Assembly: GCF_000972705.2 (NCBI RefSeq) | Contig: NZ_LATL02000157.1 | Coordinates: 1 to 18,428, forward strand | DNA from: Limnoraphis robusta CS-951 | GTDB taxonomy: Bacteria; Cyanobacteriota; Cyanobacteriia; Cyanobacteriales; Microcoleaceae | Length of the DNA stretch: 18,428 bases | Reading direction: 5' to 3' | Shown: one piece after another, positions 8,093 to 15,513 of the stretch | How the letters are laid out: every line of letters starts with the position of its first letter | Numbering within the stretch: position 1 is the first letter of the stretch | Position numbers and translations under genes: made by a program | The notes under the pieces: model-generated | Seen by the model: only the letters and a program-made list of their open reading frames with translations | Database searches by the model: none | Told to the model about the DNA's origin: nothing

Positions 8093-8539
8093 TTGCAGTT
8101 TAAAATTATCTCTCAGAGAAATTTTCGGTTTTTGACTGAAAAACCCTCTAACCTTTGTAAAAATATCATGGACTCTATACAGATGATCGGCAACTCAACT
8201 CCAGCACCTTTTAAGTTTAAACCCGGACAAGCTCTTTTGCTGAAAAACTTTCAGGACTCCGGGGTGATTGAAAATGCGCCTTTACTTTATATTGATGATG
8301 ATGCCGAGATTTTGATTGTGATTAAGTTTATTATTTATACCGAAAGTCATACAGAAATTGGCTTTGATCCTTTGGAAGTTTCCTATGTTAGCAATATGGG
8401 TTACATGATGTTGAAAAAGATTTTTATTGATAATCACACCCAAGAAGCGACTGTTGATTGTGTCTATATGGAAGAATATGTTCCAGATTCTATAGAAATC
8501 GAAAGTGCGATGAAAGTTGATTTGTTGGTGATTGAGTAA
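8093..8539 (+). CDS. Unrecognised 148-residue cytosolic protein
   Basis: I do not recognise this family. The start is chosen as TTG 8093-8095 because AGGAG (8083-8087) is ideally placed 5 bases upstream. The later ATGs at 8168 (residue 26) and 8183 (residue 31) have no ribosome binding site, although the segment from residue 31 onward (NSTPAPFKFKPGQALLL) looks better structured. The protein is acidic towards its C-terminus (YMEEYVPDSIEIESAM) and rich in beta-type alternations (ILIVIKFIIYTES). It has no signal peptide or transmembrane helix and a single Cys pair (Cys22 and Cys near 122). It lies 87 bp downstream of the broken GTEPFW gene on the same strand and is followed by 320 bp of non-coding DNA, so it is probably a stand-alone gene. 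No function is proposed. Confidence 0.65.
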   Translation: MQFKIISQRNFRFLTEKPSNLCKNIMDSIQMIGNSTPAPFKFKPGQALLLKNFQDSGVIENAPLLYIDDDAEILIVIKFIIYTESHTEIGFDPLEVSYVSNMGYMMLKKIFIDNHTQEATVDCVYMEEYVPDSIEIESAMKVDLLVIE

Positions 8540-8859
8540 AGGGTTTAGTTATCTAATCTGGAGTTATCGAACTGTTCTAATATGGAATACTTCAATGTTT
8601 GCTACAGATGATTAATTGCGAGACGGTTATCAGTCTTGTAGGGGCGCGCCTCCGCAAAAATCTATGTTTCCCACGAATACTTGTATAAACCCGCCCTTAA
8701 GCGTTAACAGTGACTCTCTTGCATGAGTGCCTGTTAAAACTTGCACGATCATTTCTGAGATTTTGCTTTGTAAAGTTAAGGTAATTTTTTATGATTTTGC
8801 AGGAATCGATTATCCAGGAAATGTAAGATCTTAATAAGACCCTGAACCAACAAACATTT
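8540..8859. other. Intergenic region with a degenerate GC-rich repeat
   Basis: This is 320 bp without a convincing gene; a short minus-strand open frame overlapping the next gene is judged a shadow. It contains TTGTAGGGGCGCGCCTCCGC around 8636-8655 with the palindrome GGCGCGCC (8643-8650), locally much richer in GC than its surroundings. That looks like a piece of the 'GTAGGGGCG' dispersed repeat common in filamentous cyanobacteria. The right part holds the candidate promoter for the 8860 gene. Confidence 0.4.
8768..8795 (+). promoter_or_regulatory. Candidate sigma-70 promoter for the 8860 gene
   Basis: TTGTAA (8768-8773) and TATGAT (8790-8795) are separated by 16 bases. Transcription would begin near 8802, giving a leader of about 60 bases before ATG 8860. 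The match is reasonable but the region is A/T-rich, so chance is possible. Confidence 0.35.
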
Positions 8860-9576
8860 ATGCGATTACTGAAAATTTTAATTTTAGTTTTGCTCCTTTT
8901 TAGTAGTGTTAAGAGTTCACCCTCTCTGGCATCTACTTTTAGCCAACGCATGGCAACTTTAATCGCTAAAAACTCAAGCAATAATCAATTAACCGGATCT
9001 TGTTTTACCTTGGAAAATGAAACGATGTCTTCGACGGCTCGGATTTATATTGAAAAGGGAAATCAGGTTACAGGTCGTGTAAATGCAACGATTCATAATG
9101 AAAAAGAAGGCTACTATACTTCTTATTTTCAACGTTTACAAGGAACAAAGCAAGGAACACAATTAAAGTTAAATATTACGACAAAAATTGAACTAGATAC
9201 TCAAAAAAGTCAAGAAACCTGGGTGTTAAATTCCAATTCTTTGAATACGGGAAGAGAGGTTTATGAAAAAGTCGCCTGTTCAGTTTCAAGAATTCGATTT
9301 GCGCGAGGTGCTGACTCTGCAACGGTGCAAAATTCAGTGGTTAGAGGAAGTCGAGATGTTTATTTACTGGATGCGAAAGGCGCTCAGAAAATGGATGTTA
9401 ATATTAGCGCGTTAGAAAATAATGCAGCTTTTGAAGTGATCGCTCCGAATGGAGAAGCTTTGACGTCTGAAGAAACTCGCTCATCTCTGACGTTACCCGC
9501 AACAGGTCGTTATGAAATTGTCGTGGGTGGAACTCGGGGAAATGCGACTTATAAATTGAATGTGAGAATTCGATAA
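8860..9576 (+). CDS. Exported protein with a PPC-like C-terminal beta-sandwich
   Basis: This 238-residue protein has a classical signal peptide: MRLLK, a hydrophobic core ILILVLLLF, then SSPSLAS with probable cleavage near residue 25. It is therefore periplasmic or secreted. The middle (40-145) is beta-rich with two Cys (48 and 140) that could form a disulfide; I do not recognise it as a named domain. Residues ~147-238 (FARGADSATVQNSV...RDVYLL...NAAFEVIAPNGE...LPATGRYEIVVGGTRGNATYKLNV) match the pattern of bacterial pre-peptidase C-terminal-like domains, a carbohydrate/protein-interaction beta-sandwich often at the end of exported proteins. No catalytic domain is visible. The ATG at 8860 has no strong ribosome binding site. 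It converges on the RRM gene across a shared terminator. Confidence 0.75.
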   Translation: MRLLKILILVLLLFSSVKSSPSLASTFSQRMATLIAKNSSNNQLTGSCFTLENETMSSTARIYIEKGNQVTGRVNATIHNEKEGYYTSYFQRLQGTKQGTQLKLNITTKIELDTQKSQETWVLNSNSLNTGREVYEKVACSVSRIRFARGADSATVQNSVVRGSRDVYLLDAKGAQKMDVNISALENNAAFEVIAPNGEALTSEETRSSLTLPATGRYEIVVGGTRGNATYKLNVRIR

Positions 9577-9597
9577 TTATTCAGAATAAAAAATAAA

Positions 9598-9624
9598 AAA
9601 AGACAGGAAAGAACCCTGTCTTTT
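9598..9624. terminator. Bidirectional intrinsic terminator
   Basis: AAAAGACAGG (9598-9607) pairs with CCTGTCTTTT (9615-9624) around a 7-base loop, with T-rich sequence after it on the plus strand and an A-run (9591-9600) that serves as the T-run on the minus strand. It lies between convergent genes (8860-9576 + and 9663-9965 -) and can end both. Confidence 0.85.
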
Positions 9625-9662
9625 CTAGTTTAAATATGGAAACTCAAGGAAAAATTTAAACC

Positions 9663-9965
9663 TTAGTAACCACCGGAACGACCACCACGACGACCACCGC
9701 CTCCTCCAAAGGAGCCATTGTCTTCGCGAGGTTTGGCTTTATTAACCTTAAGATCGCGTCCCATCCATTCAGCCCCATCGAGTTCTCCGATAGCGGCATC
9801 TTCTTCAGAATCGGTGTCCATTTCTACAAAAGCGAAGCCGCGAGAGCGACCTGTTTCGCGATCTGTTGGGATATGGACTCGTTTAACTGAACCGTAATCT
9901 ACAAATACAGATTTGAGATCATCTTCTGTAACCTCGTAGGAAAGATTACCAACGTAAACTGACAT
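9663..9965 (-). CDS. rbp: RRM-type RNA-binding protein with Gly-rich tail
   Basis: This 100-residue single-RRM protein belongs to the cyanobacterial Rbp family, which binds mRNA and in several species accumulates at low temperature or helps localise thylakoid-protein mRNAs. RNP2 is VYVGNL (3-8) and RNP1 is RGFAFVEM (42-49), with the aromatic residues that stack on RNA present. The tail from ~84 is Gly/Arg-rich (SFGGGGGRRGGRSGGY). The start ATG (9963-9965) has a strong ribosome binding site, GGAGG (9972-9976 on the plus-strand numbering, read in reverse). A possible extended -10 (TGCTATTAT, read on the minus strand around 10093-10101) would give a leader of roughly 120 bases, in line with the long leaders of cold-inducible rbp genes. 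Which numbered Rbp paralogue it is cannot be told. Confidence 0.92.
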   Translation of the reverse strand: MSVYVGNLSYEVTEDDLKSVFVDYGSVKRVHIPTDRETGRSRGFAFVEMDTDSEEDAAIGELDGAEWMGRDLKVNKAKPREDNGSFGGGGGRRGGRSGGY

Positions 9966-10263
9966 ATGTTACCTCCATCACTCAGAACTTGTAAAGATAG
10001 AGATTTCGGAGGCAAGATTGGCAAAATGAAGCAGAAAAAAACCTGTCAACACTGAAAACAAAAGCTGCAACCGATACTTATTCTCTTTTTCTATAATAGC
10101 ACAGATTCCTGGAATTGTGATTAAATCTGGCGATCGCTGATTTCATTGACTTTGAAGGGAATTTTAGAGCAATTGTTAAAAATTGTGGACAGGTTCGCGG
10201 AATTGACGGAGCAGACGACTAAACTGAAAATTTCAGTTGAATGAGAGAAATAAAATCATTAAA
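9966..10263. promoter_or_regulatory. Divergent control region between rbp and sqr
   Basis: About 300 bp with no gene. TATAAT at 10092-10097 (plus) reads as TGCTATTAT on the minus strand, so it could be the -10 of either gene; the extended -10 favours rbp. A HIP1 octamer lies near 10130-10140. Close to sqr there is a near-perfect palindrome (see the separate entry). Confidence 0.4.
10222..10238. promoter_or_regulatory. 17-bp palindrome just upstream of sqr
   Basis: AACTGAAA (10222-10229), a central A, and TTTCAGTT (10231-10238) form a perfect 8-bp inverted repeat 25 bp before the likely sqr start at 10264. It is a plausible operator or leader hairpin. It does not match the ATTC-n8-GAAT operator form recalled for SqrR-type repressors, so the regulator is unknown. 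Confidence 0.45.
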
Positions 10264-11550
10264 ATGCCTATGTCTAGCTCAACAGTGCAGCCAGCTTCTT
10301 ACACTGCGGGAGTTACCGATAGCAGTCATCACCAAATTGTGATTATCGGGGGAGGAGCCGGAGGAATAACAGTTGCTTCTCAACTCTTGAAAAAAGATCG
10401 CGCTCTGGATATTGCCATTATTGAACCCTCAGACAAACATTATTATCAACCTGCGTGGACTTTGGTAGGTGCGGGTGCTTTTGACTTAAAAGAGACTATC
10501 AGAGAGGAAAAAGATTGTATTCCTGATGGGGCGACTTGGATACAAGCCTATGCAGAAAGCTTTGAACCTGAAAATAATCTTGTGATTACCCGAGAGGGAA
10601 GAAAAATTCACTATGATTATCTGGTTGTTTGTCCGGGAATTCAAATTAACTGGCATGAAGTTGAGGGATTACGAGAAGCTTTAGGTCGAGATGGAGTCAC
10701 GAGCAATTATTCTCAAGATTATGCTCTTTACACTTGGGAATTACTGAAAAATTTTTCGGGTGGAACGGCTATTTTTACCTATCCGGCGACTCCAATTAAA
10801 TGTGGGGGTGCGCCGCAAAAAATTATGTATTTGGCTGATGATGCTTTTCGTAAAAATGGGGTGAGAAATCAGTCAAAGGTGATTTATTGTACGGCGGGGG
10901 CTGCTATGTTTCCGGTACCCGATTATTGTAAATCCCTAGATGAAATTGTAGAAAAACGAGGGATTGATGTTAAGTTTAAACATAATCTCAAACAAATCAA
11001 ACCCGAAACCCGTGAAGCTATTTTTGAGGTCACGACTAATACAGGGGTGGAACTGGTGAGCCTCAAGTATGATATGATTCACGTTGCTCCCCCGATGAGC
11101 GCCCCGAATTTTATTAAAAATAGTCCCTTGGCGGCAGCGAGTTCGGGTTGGGTTGATGTTGATAAAAATACCTTACAACACAATCGCTATCCCAATGTTT
11201 TTAGTCTTGGGGATGCTTCTTCGTTACCGACTTCTCGAACGGCTGCGGCGATTCGTAAACAGGCTCCGGTTGTCGTCGAAAATCTTTATTCGTTGATTGC
11301 TTCTGAATCTTTTAAAGGTTCTTATGGAGGCTATACTTGCTGTCCTTTAGTAACAGGATATGGCAAGACGATTATGGCAGAGTTTGATTATGAAAACAAG
11401 CCTAAATCGAGTTTTCCAATGAACCCCGCCAAAGAACGATATAGTATGTGGTTGATGAAGCGGTATGTTTTACCTTGGTTGTATTGGAATCGAATGTTAA
11501 AAGGAGAGCCTTTTGAGGGTGATTTGCTGAAGTTTTTACAAAGTCAGTAA
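10264..11550 (+). CDS. sqr: Sulfide:quinone oxidoreductase
   Basis: SQR is a peripheral membrane flavoprotein that oxidises sulfide to polysulfide/persulfide and reduces quinone, used for sulfide detoxification or sulfide-driven electron flow. The frame is open from TTG 10237, but ATG 10264 (MPMSSSTVQ) or ATG 10270 is the more likely start; numbering here is from 10237 (437 residues). FAD motif IVIIGGGAGG (34-43); HYYQPAWTLVGAG (68-80), a family signature; VVCPGIQ with Cys132; PIKCGGAPQK with Cys189; NVFSLGDAS (320-328), the second FAD motif; GYTCCPLVTGYGK with Cys368/369. The redox cysteines expected for SQR are thus present, and the C-terminus has an amphipathic membrane-associated part (MKRYVLPWLYWN). 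I judge it the cyanobacterial/type II form, closer to mitochondrial SQR, by overall pattern. No ArsR-type regulator or persulfide dioxygenase lies beside it. Confidence 0.93.
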   Translation: MPMSSSTVQPASYTAGVTDSSHHQIVIIGGGAGGITVASQLLKKDRALDIAIIEPSDKHYYQPAWTLVGAGAFDLKETIREEKDCIPDGATWIQAYAESFEPENNLVITREGRKIHYDYLVVCPGIQINWHEVEGLREALGRDGVTSNYSQDYALYTWELLKNFSGGTAIFTYPATPIKCGGAPQKIMYLADDAFRKNGVRNQSKVIYCTAGAAMFPVPDYCKSLDEIVEKRGIDVKFKHNLKQIKPETREAIFEVTTNTGVELVSLKYDMIHVAPPMSAPNFIKNSPLAAASSGWVDVDKNTLQHNRYPNVFSLGDASSLPTSRTAAAIRKQAPVVVENLYSLIASESFKGSYGGYTCCPLVTGYGKTIMAEFDYENKPKSSFPMNPAKERYSMWLMKRYVLPWLYWNRMLKGEPFEGDLLKFLQSQ

Positions 11551-11579
11551 TTGCGTTTAGTGTTGAGTGGGTTTATATC

Positions 11580-11622
11580 AGTGACCAGCTTTTACAGTTT
11601 ACAGTTTACAGTAACCAGTGAC
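11580..11622. repeat. Heptamer repeat array, left part
   Basis: Near-tandem copies of CAGTTTA/ACAGTTT and the variant CAGTAACCAGTGACC follow sqr by about 30 bp. This is the short tandem repeat type common in filamentous cyanobacteria, with the array continuing at 11811 after an inserted GC-rich repeat. Confidence 0.75.
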
Positions 11623-11625
11623 CCT

Positions 11626-11812
11626 AGCCTAACGGCACGGCGAAGCGCCTACGGGTTCAGCAGTCGCTCTCTTGCGAACTTTGCTCTCGACGGAAACCGC
11701 CGGGCCGCAAGTTCGCGCTCATGGGGGAAACCCCCAAGACCCTCCGGGTTCGCCAGTTGCTCCACTTGGGGGGACCCCAAGACCGCACTGGACTCACCGC
11801 GCTGCTTCACCA
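11626..11812. repeat. GC-rich dispersed repeat with stable hairpins
   Basis: About 185 bp much richer in GC than its neighbours. It includes GGGGG AAA CCCCC (11723-11735) and CTTGGGG GGA CCCCAAG (11765-11781), two variants of one hairpin, each followed by a short AAGACC segment. Other modules such as CGGCACGGCGAAGCGCC (from 11634) and GTTCGCCAGT are typical of cyanobacterial interspersed repeats. It splits the heptamer array. Any open frame through it is treated as non-coding. Confidence 0.7.
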
Positions 11813-11910
11813 GTTTTTACAGTTTACAGTTATTAGTTATTAGTTGTCACTGTTGCCTGTTCACTGTTTACTGTTCACTGGTTACTGTTCACTGTTCACT
11901 GTTTACTGGT
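11811..11910. repeat. Heptamer repeat array, right part
   Basis: Roughly 100 bp built from 7-base units such as TTCACTG, TTTACTG, GTTACTG and TTATTAG in near-tandem order. Its right end runs into the TspO-like gene and supplies that gene's last codons and stop. Confidence 0.8.
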
Positions 11911-12714
11911 CACGGGTGACTCTTTTTGCTGGGTTGGGGAATGGCTAGAAACTGTTGAACCTAAACCGACTAATGAAATTGTTAAAGAGACTGCCAATGC
12001 AGTTAAAACAATTAAAGGTTCGTTAAATTGTCGAATAGCAATGGCAATAATCGCCCAAAGAAAAACGAGAGGAAAAGCAGTTTCTTGATGCTTAATTCGC
12101 ATCAAAACAGCCACAACTCCAGCTACAATTAATAACAGAACAGTCCAGACTTCCGGCGGAATTCCCCAACCGTTCCAATTTAAACTCTCTAAGCAAATCG
12201 CCACATTAACAATAGTCGCGACAGTAATCCAAGCTAAATAGATACTAATTGGAGCATTAACAAACCATCTTTCACGTTCTGGAACTCGTTCTTTACCTAT
12301 ATTGAGTTCTAAATAGGCTGCAATTAAAGCTAATAAAATCCCGATCATTGCAATTAAAGAAGCTAGAAATAATCGAGAGAGAAACACCCAAACCCAAAAA
12401 GTTTGAGCGACACAAGCCATCACTAAAAAGTATCCCATATTTTTGAGACGATGATTGTCTCGTTGGGAGGGAAGTAACTGATAAATTCCTAAGCTAAATA
12501 ATCCTAAATAAATCAATCCCCAAATCGCAAAGGCATAGTTAGCCGGGATAATTTTGACTCCGGCAAACAGTGAATTAGAGATTTCACCAATGGTTAATCC
12601 ATTCAGAGGAACAATATTTGAAAAGACATTCACTCCAAATGCAGTTAAAATGGCAATAAAAGTAAGCCATTGTCTGAATAGATCTCGATTAAAAGAGAGA
12701 GAGTTGGAATTCAT
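11896..12714 (-). CDS. TspO/tryptophan-rich sensory-like membrane protein
   Basis: An integral membrane protein of about 272 residues from the ATG at 12712-12714 (an in-frame TTG at 12744 would add 10). Eight or so hydrophobic segments are visible, with Trp-rich parts such as ANYAFAIWGLIYLGLFSLG, TFWVWVFL and SIYLAWITVATIVN. This pattern is seen in cyanobacterial proteins annotated as tryptophan-rich sensory proteins. It is much longer than true TspO/MBR (about 160 residues, five helices), so a TspO function (tetrapyrrole-related transport or sensing) should not be assumed. The last ~17 residues (SSHSPTQQKESPVTSKQ) are hydrophilic; the final codons and the TGA come from the heptamer array, so the tail may have been extended or replaced by repeat expansion. 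No ribosome binding site is clear at either start. It is downstream of crhR on the same strand, separated by two hairpins. Confidence 0.72.
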   Translation of the reverse strand: MNSNSLSFNRDLFRQWLTFIAILTAFGVNVFSNIVPLNGLTIGEISNSLFAGVKIIPANYAFAIWGLIYLGLFSLGIYQLLPSQRDNHRLKNMGYFLVMACVAQTFWVWVFLSRLFLASLIAMIGILLALIAAYLELNIGKERVPERERWFVNAPISIYLAWITVATIVNVAICLESLNWNGWGIPPEVWTVLLLIVAGVVAVLMRIKHQETAFPLVFLWAIIAIAIRQFNEPLIVLTALAVSLTISLVGLGSTVSSHSPTQQKESPVTSKQ

Positions 12715-12789
12715 GTTGAACAGTTTACTGGGGAAGTTTGACAATCTGATCTCAATTTTATATTGTGATCTTCCCCTAAAAAGAATTTA

Positions 12790-12811
12790 GAGACACGAAT
12801 GATCGCGTCTC
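12790..12811 (-). repeat. Small inverted repeat, second candidate terminator after crhR
   Basis: GAGAC (12790-12794) and GTCTC (12807-12811) with inner CGA/TCG and a 4-base loop. On the minus strand the hairpin is followed by TAAATTCTTTTT. It also resembles the dispersed GAGACGCGAT...ATCGCGTCTC repeats of cyanobacteria, so it may be a repeat rather than a dedicated terminator. Confidence 0.4.
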
Positions 12812-12840
12812 CAAATCAGATTGACATTCTATTGATTTTA

Positions 12841-12858
12841 CCAGATTATGAAATCTGG
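12841..12858 (-). terminator. Hairpin just after crhR
   Basis: CCAGATT (12841-12847) pairs with AATCTGG (12852-12858) around a 4-base loop, 21 bp past the crhR stop. On the minus strand it is followed by TAAAATC, not a strong T-run, so termination may be partial. Confidence 0.5.
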
Positions 12859-12879
12859 CAACCTGCCTTGAGCGGGAGT

Positions 12880-14298
12880 TTAATTACCACTACCGACTGA
12901 GGACTTATTGGTATGGGGTTCGGGAGTGCGAGACCGACGTTTCGACAACTTGGGTTTGGGAACTGACTTGAGATCTTCCTCTTGGGGATAATCTGTTTCT
13001 TCCCAATTTGGACGGGTTTGATCGTAAGCCATTTGCAAGGCCGCTGCCGCGATCGCATGAGGTTCGTATTCTTCGCCTAACTGAGCGACAATCGGCAAGA
13101 ATGAGGCCATGCGTTCCCCTGTTAAAGCTTCTAACACTTTACCTTTCAAGCGATCGATATAACGGGCTTCAATTTGCGATCGCTTCGGAATCGAAAGCGT
13201 TGTAAAGTCATGACGCAGATGACGCTCAATCAACTTCAATTTGCGGCGATCCATCGGTTGCAACAAGGTAATCGCCTTTCCTTCGCGTCCTGCGCGACCT
13301 GTACGACCAATCCGGTGAACGTAGCTTTCGGCATTATCCGGTAAATCGTAGTTAATCACATGGGTCAAATGATCGACATCTAAGCCCCGCGCGGCAATAT
13401 CAGTCGCGACAATCCAGCGAACCTGACGTCGGCGAAAACGCATCAGAAGCCGTTCTCGTTGAGACTGATTCAAGTTCCCGTGATATTCATCAACGCTGTG
13501 ACCCGCCCCTTGCAGGTAGCTGGTTAATTCAGCCGCCGCTTGTTTGGTGCGGACAAAAATAATCGCTGATTCGGGGTCTTCGAGTTCGAGAATTGGTTGC
13601 AAGGCTCGGGCTTTCGTCCAACCCCGAGGCACCGTGTAAACCTCTTGTGAGATACGCTTCGGCGTGGTTTTTAGCTGTTCGACTTTAACGGTAACGGGAG
13701 ATTTGAGAAACTTCCGTACCAATTTCCAAATCGAAGGCTCTATCGTTGCAGAGAAGAAAGCCGTTTGGCGGTTTTCAGAAGCCGCTTCTAGGATTTTCTC
13801 TACATCTTGAATAAAGCCCATACTCAACATCTCGTCAGCTTCGTCAAGAACCAACCATTTGATGTTATTGATCTTGAGATCACCTCGATTGAGTAAATCT
13901 AATACTCGTCCAGGTGTACCCACCACAATCTGCACACCGCGTTCTAACCGTTGGATTTGTCGGTCGATAGACTGACCTCCATACACGGTCAACACGTACA
14001 ATGAGCGTTCATTGCTCATGTTGCGAATGGCATCTTTAACCTGCATCGCCAACTCTCGGGTTGGAGTTAAAATCAGAGCCTGAACTTCTGTGGCTTGGGG
14101 ATCGATTTGTTCAAGGATTGGCAATGAAAAAGCAGCTGTTTTTCCGGTTCCAGTTTGCGCTTGTCCCACAATGTCTCGACCTGATAGGATTTGGGGGATA
14201 GCTTGAATCTGGATCGGAGTCGGTTCTGTAAAACCGATTGATTCGAGATGTTGAGCGCGGGCTTCTGAAATACCTAATTCAACAAAGGATAGACTCAT
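12880..14298 (-). CDS. crhR: DEAD-box RNA helicase, CrhR/CsdA type
   Basis: A 472-residue ATP-dependent RNA helicase. In Synechocystis the homologue CrhR is a cold- and redox-responsive helicase that remodels structured mRNAs. All core motifs are present: Q motif (FTEPTPIQIQ, ~23-32), Walker A AQTGTGKT (47-54), PTRELA (79-84), TPGR (128-131), DEAD (152-155), SAT (183-185), motif V ATDIAARGLDV (298-308) and motif VI HRIGRTGRAG (328-337). A C-terminal extension (~350-472) ends in a basic, disordered tail (KPKLSKRRSRTPEPH). The start ATG 14296-14298 has AGGAG a few bases upstream. The leader is long: a TATAAA at 14529-14534 suggests ~220 untranslated bases. Upstream on the same strand are the CYTH-like gene and rimO, echoing the rimO-crhR operon of Synechocystis. 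Confidence 0.95.
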   Translation of the reverse strand: MSLSFVELGISEARAQHLESIGFTEPTPIQIQAIPQILSGRDIVGQAQTGTGKTAAFSLPILEQIDPQATEVQALILTPTRELAMQVKDAIRNMSNERSLYVLTVYGGQSIDRQIQRLERGVQIVVGTPGRVLDLLNRGDLKINNIKWLVLDEADEMLSMGFIQDVEKILEAASENRQTAFFSATIEPSIWKLVRKFLKSPVTVKVEQLKTTPKRISQEVYTVPRGWTKARALQPILELEDPESAIIFVRTKQAAAELTSYLQGAGHSVDEYHGNLNQSQRERLLMRFRRRQVRWIVATDIAARGLDVDHLTHVINYDLPDNAESYVHRIGRTGRAGREGKAITLLQPMDRRKLKLIERHLRHDFTTLSIPKRSQIEARYIDRLKGKVLEALTGERMASFLPIVAQLGEEYEPHAIAAAALQMAYDQTRPNWEETDYPQEEDLKSVPKPKLSKRRSRTPEPHTNKSSVGSGN

Positions 14299-14694
14299 TA
14301 ATTCTCCTAAATCACAAGTTTTCGCTTGGTTCCTTCCATTGCCCTCCTCAGATTCAGGTCTCAGCTCTACTCCAACACCTTATTAACAAGAGCGTCGCTC
14401 CAGCGATACACCGTTCTAAGGGCATTGCGGAACCATTTTAGATTTTTGCAGGTTTGTCTCGACTCTCTACTCACTCAATTGCTCCCTTTAGGGGATCTCG
14501 CTTTTTAGAGCCAACTCAACCTTATTTATTTATAGGATAACGCTTAACAATCAGAAACAAAACCACAAACTGCTTAAAATTATATCCAAATTCCCGTACC
14601 AATACCGTCAAACCCTTTTGTAGATTCACTTTGGGGGATTTTGAAATTTTTTCAGCCTGTTTCTGCTAACTGGCTTTTCTGTAATCCTACATTA
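14299..14694 (-). promoter_or_regulatory. crhR leader and promoter region
   Basis: This 396-bp gap holds no convincing gene. On the minus strand, TATAAA (14529-14534 on plus numbering, written TTTATA) is a likely -10, with TTTCTG as a weak -35 after a 17-base spacer. Transcription from there would give a ~220-base leader containing GC-rich, foldable sequence around 14390-14415 (GAGCGTCGCTCCAGCG on the plus strand). A long leader fits the cold-regulated, autoregulated crhR of Synechocystis; that it works the same way here is inferred. The part from 14540 to 14694 shows nothing clear. Confidence 0.45.
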
Positions 14695-15513
14695 CTACTT
14701 TGAGATTGTCTGATTCTGAGTAGTCAGACAAATTGCCGTTTTTGAGGACTTGGAGAGATCATAAACAATTCCCTGACGCTCTAGCCATTTATGTAATTGC
14801 TTTTGAGCGATTTCAGCTTGAGCCGGAGTTACCTTAATAGATAACTCTAGCAGAGGTTTCTGACTCGGAAGAAACCATTGCTCTAAGGTCAGGCGGTAGG
14901 GAAAGGTTTTCTCATACCACTTCCAGATTCTCGCCTCCACCATAGTAAACAATTTCAGTTGATCTAGTATTTCTACTGAACCCATGTATTGCCTAAACAG
15001 TTGCTTTTGAACTGGGTTGAGAGCTTCTTGGATCTTTTTTTTACCCTGAACCACTTGCTTCAACCGACCGTTTGAGGTGCGCGTTTCTACTTTGGCAATC
15101 TGGGTTTGGTGCGCTCCCGTTCGATTGATTTTTAACCGAAAGCGACTCTGGGACAATAATTCTGGGCGAATTAGGTTAGAGTCGAAGTCTCGCAGCTTAA
15201 GCGTTAGGGAATCCTTAGCATCCCGATGAAGACGAATTCGCAGAATCACTCCTGCTTTAAACAATTGTAACGCTTCTGTATCAAAAAAGCAACTAGCCCG
15301 TTCTAGGTTGGGTCTTTCGTGAAGCTGAAATCTTTTCGCCAGAAGAGGAAACTGACGGGGGTCAAAAAAAACTTTGACTTCTACCTGATCAACAGCTTTC
15401 GGTGCTAAGGTCTGAAAACTCATCTCCGCAACTGAACCCCCAACCGCAACTCGAGGAAGTTGGGGTTGAGAACATTCTGAAGGTCCCATAGGCTTAAAAA
15501 CGGCAGTTCTCAA
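14695..15513 (-). CDS. CYTH-like domain protein
   Basis: The body resembles the CYTH/triphosphate tunnel fold: QVEVKVFF (43-50), then SCFFDTEALQLFKAGVILRIRLHR (~74-97), LTLKLRD (103-109) and a late LELSIKV strand. This order (charged strand; Phe/Tyr-Asp-Thr; Leu-Arg-hydrophobic-Arg; Leu-Lys) is the CYTH pattern for enzymes acting on triphosphorylated substrates. The hallmark E-x-E-x-K is changed here to Q-V-E-V-K, so metal binding and activity are uncertain. The reading frame opens with TTG 15511-15513 (272 residues); the ATG 15421-15423 (MSFQTLAPKA) just before the domain is a good alternative start, so the N-terminal 30 residues may not be made. It lies between rimO and crhR on the same strand, 168 bp after rimO. 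No substrate can be named. Confidence 0.68.
   Translation of the reverse strand: MRTAVFKPMGPSECSQPQLPRVAVGGSVAEMSFQTLAPKAVDQVEVKVFFDPRQFPLLAKRFQLHERPNLERASCFFDTEALQLFKAGVILRIRLHRDAKDSLTLKLRDFDSNLIRPELLSQSRFRLKINRTGAHQTQIAKVETRTSNGRLKQVVQGKKKIQEALNPVQKQLFRQYMGSVEILDQLKLFTMVEARIWKWYEKTFPYRLTLEQWFLPSQKPLLELSIKVTPAQAEIAQKQLHKWLERQGIVYDLSKSSKTAICLTTQNQTISK

Noticed and set aside
8697..8981. 94-codon minus-strand open frame upstream of and overlapping the exported protein gene
   Set aside because: It overlaps the signal-peptide coding region and candidate promoter of the better-supported plus-strand gene and has no recognisable features.
11811..11910. CRISPR-like appearance of the short repeats
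   Set aside because: Units are 7 bases long and nearly tandem, with no spacers of constant length and no cas genes.
11551..11919. 122-codon open frame directly after sqr
   Set aside because: It lies wholly within heptamer and GC-rich repeats and starts with a non-ATG codon next to the sqr stop; no protein-like composition.
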